Of a stretch of DNA of 64,000 nucleotides, positions 62,641-64,000 are shown piece after piece; position 1 is the stretch's first letter, and every line of letters begins with the position of its first letter. Source of the stretch: UPXZ01 sp049840795 (lineage in GTDB: Bacteria; Bacteroidota; Bacteroidia; Bacteroidales; Paludibacteraceae). The translations under genes were made by a program, and so were the position numbers. The DNA lies in assembly GCA_049840795.1 (NCBI GenBank), contig JASGJK010000044.1, positions 119,125 through 183,124 of the forward strand, given 5' to 3'. The notes beneath the pieces are model-generated. The model was not told where the DNA came from and did no database searches. It saw nothing but the letters and a program-made list of their open reading frames with translations.

Positions 62641-63800
62641 TTGCTTACAATACAACATGGCTGAACAACCTGGACGTACGCCGTGAAGCAGACAACGCCG
62701 CTGAGCAGGGTTGTATTGAACAGCAGGAAAGAGATCAAATATATATTGCTTACCCGGCAGGTTTTTATTCGCCCAATATCTTTGTGCGCACTGGTCTGTT
62801 CATACTCACCGTGGTGATTGTTTTATTTGGGCTGGGGCTTCTTTCGCTTTTATTCCTTTCTGCCATTGAAAGCGCCGTTGGCGGCCTGGTGCTCTTTTTT
62901 GGGCTACTTGCCTATGGCGCGCTTGAACTGATGGTAAAAAACGGGCACTATCGTTCCGGGGTAGACGATGCATTGTTATGGACGGCCGCCATCTGCCTGG
63001 TAACTGGTTTCAACCTGCTTGTTAACATACCTGCCCTGGGAAATGCTATCATTATTTTTTTGCTTACCGTCCTGTTGTTCCTGCGTTTTACAGATGCGCT
63101 GATGGCTGTGGCTGCAGCGCTTGCCTTACTTGCCATTGTATTTTTCAGTATCATAAAAATGGGAGCAGCAGGCAGGGCCCTGGCTCCTTTTGTGCTGATG
63201 GCGGCAGCTGCATTGCTGTACCTGTTTGCACAGTCATTGCTGAAAACAGCTAAATGGAAACCTTATCACCCGGGTTTGCAATTTGTGCTGGTTACAGCCC
63301 TGGTTTGCTTTTACCTGTCGGGAAATTATTTCGTAGTAAGGGAAGCCAGCCTTTCCATGTTTGGAATGGAATTGCAGCCGGGACATGATATTCCGTTAGG
63401 CTGGCTATTTTGGATATTTACAACAGTAATACCGCTTGCTTATATTATCCGTGGTCTGCAGAAAAAAGACGCGGTATTATTAAGAGTGGGCTTATTGCTG
63501 GTAGCCGCCATTGTTTTTACAGTGCGTTACTATTACCATGTATTGCCTGCAGAAACCGCCTGCGTTATCGGGGGAGTGCTATTCATATTACTTGCATGGG
63601 CAGTTATACGCTATCTCAAAACGCCCAAACACGGATTTACTTTTAAAGAACAGGAAGAGCCCTTTTTTATGGACAAACTGCATATTGAAAGCCTGGTGAT
63701 TGCACAGGGCTTTGGCGGGCAGCAAACATCCTCCCATGATGGCGGAATACAGTTTGGCGGCGGCAGCGGCGGTGGTGGCGGCGCCAGCGGGGAGTTTTAG
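62637..63800 (+). CDS. DUF4401-type membrane protein
   Basis: 387 residues. A soluble N-terminus (NTTWLNNLDVRREADNAAEQ, with the hallmark IYIAYPAGFYSPNIFVRTGL) leads into about ten membrane helices. The end is a Gly-rich tail (GGGSGGGGGASGEF) after HIESLVIAQGFGGQ. The pairing with the preceding DUF2157 gene and overlapping start suggest the two form a complex in the inner membrane. No function is established that I know of. Confidence 0.75.
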   Translation: MIAYNTTWLNNLDVRREADNAAEQGCIEQQERDQIYIAYPAGFYSPNIFVRTGLFILTVVIVLFGLGLLSLLFLSAIESAVGGLVLFFGLLAYGALELMVKNGHYRSGVDDALLWTAAICLVTGFNLLVNIPALGNAIIIFLLTVLLFLRFTDALMAVAAALALLAIVFFSIIKMGAAGRALAPFVLMAAAALLYLFAQSLLKTAKWKPYHPGLQFVLVTALVCFYLSGNYFVVREASLSMFGMELQPGHDIPLGWLFWIFTTVIPLAYIIRGLQKKDAVLLRVGLLLVAAIVFTVRYYYHVLPAETACVIGGVLFILLAWAVIRYLKTPKHGFTFKEQEEPFFMDKLHIESLVIAQGFGGQQTSSHDGGIQFGGGSGGGGGASGEF

Positions 63801-63932
63801 GTATGCAACACAAGAACAGGCCGCTGATGGCTATATATATTTCGGCTGTTGCAAAGACTGAAATAAAAAGCAGCAACATACAGCCATCACAAAATCAGCA
63901 ATACCACGAATGATTCTATTGATTCAAAGGGC

Positions 63933-64000
63933 TTAACCTTTCAGCTCTTCGCAATAATAACCTGCCTGTTGTACGCGCTTTGCTATGGTAGTGGCATTCA
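63933..64000 (-). CDS. C-terminal end of a gene running in from the right edge
   Basis: From the right edge the minus strand reads NATTIAKRVQQAGYYCEELK to a TAA at 63933. The preceding 130 bases after DUF4401 are non-coding. Too short to name; the helical, cysteine-bearing tail looks like that of a normal soluble enzyme. Confidence 0.4.
   Translation of the reverse strand, partial: NATTIAKRVQQAGYYCEELKG

Noticed and set aside
1..64000. tRNA or rRNA genes
   Set aside because: No cloverleaf with a TTCGAATC-type T-arm and no rRNA-like stretch was noticed; a dedicated search could still find one.

Overview
The window is bacterial and reads as Bacteroidota throughout: type IX secretion sorting domain, TAnnTTTG-type promoter boxes, UpxY/NusG-like antiterminator, carboxypeptidase-regulatory-like plus beta-barrel receptor, batB/batC-like genes. 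It does not read as one genome. About 1-15,925 is visibly AT-rich (by eye mid-30s percent GC) and Bacteroidales-like. From about 15,930 to 64,000 the DNA is more GC-balanced (by eye high 40s), with gene content typical of Chitinophagaceae. The change falls inside two broken genes: a plus-strand gene cut a few codons after its ATG, and a minus-strand chain-length determinant cut before its C-terminus. A chimeric assembly join is the simplest reading.

Layout, AT-rich part: end of a metallophosphoesterase; S41 protease and coaD; a surface-polysaccharide cluster (FemAB-like transferase, two glycosyltransferases, methyltransferase, flippase); pirin; a REP-like repeat cluster; a secreted CotH-kinase/ricin-like protein; a POT peptide transporter; a frameshifted Xaa-Pro aminopeptidase.

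Layout, GC-balanced part: remains of an exopolysaccharide locus start (UpxY, then badly frameshifted wza and wzz); an HGSNAT-like membrane acyltransferase; a metallophosphoesterase; VWA and TPR (Bat-type) genes; a class D beta-lactamase-like lipoprotein; trehalase. Then comes an Lrp regulator divergent from a long plus-strand cluster, 27.6-40.4 kb, for reductive pyrimidine catabolism. It holds an NCS1 permease, PreT/PreA dihydropyrimidine dehydrogenase, dihydropyrimidinase, two candidate N-carbamoyl-beta-alanine amidases (nitrilase type and M20 type), a class III aminotransferase and a CoA-acylating semialdehyde dehydrogenase: together uracil/thymine to acetyl-CoA/propionyl-CoA. After it: a GH63-like glucosidase, amidase, luciferase-like oxidoreductase, ORF6N protein, an outer-membrane receptor-like protein, DUF3500, an NHEJ cluster (Ku, LigD ligase, LigD polymerase), glucokinase, fused isobutyryl-CoA mutase IcmF, and a DUF2157/DUF4401 membrane pair.

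The most unusual signal is in the spacers of the GC-balanced part. Many hold two partly complementary arms built from degenerate tandem units with a fixed period (7, 8 or 9 nt, depending on the spacer). In three spacers of the pyrimidine cluster the arms bracket a small AT-rich gene: one GxxExxY (PD-(D/E)XK-like) protein and two four-helix-bundle proteins of the family encoded by 23S rRNA intervening sequences. This suggests IVS-like cassettes in a protein-coding operon. A related 7-nt tract lies in frame inside icmF. Several genes carry single-base frameshifts in short homopolymers, so some apparent pseudogenes are probably sequencing errors.
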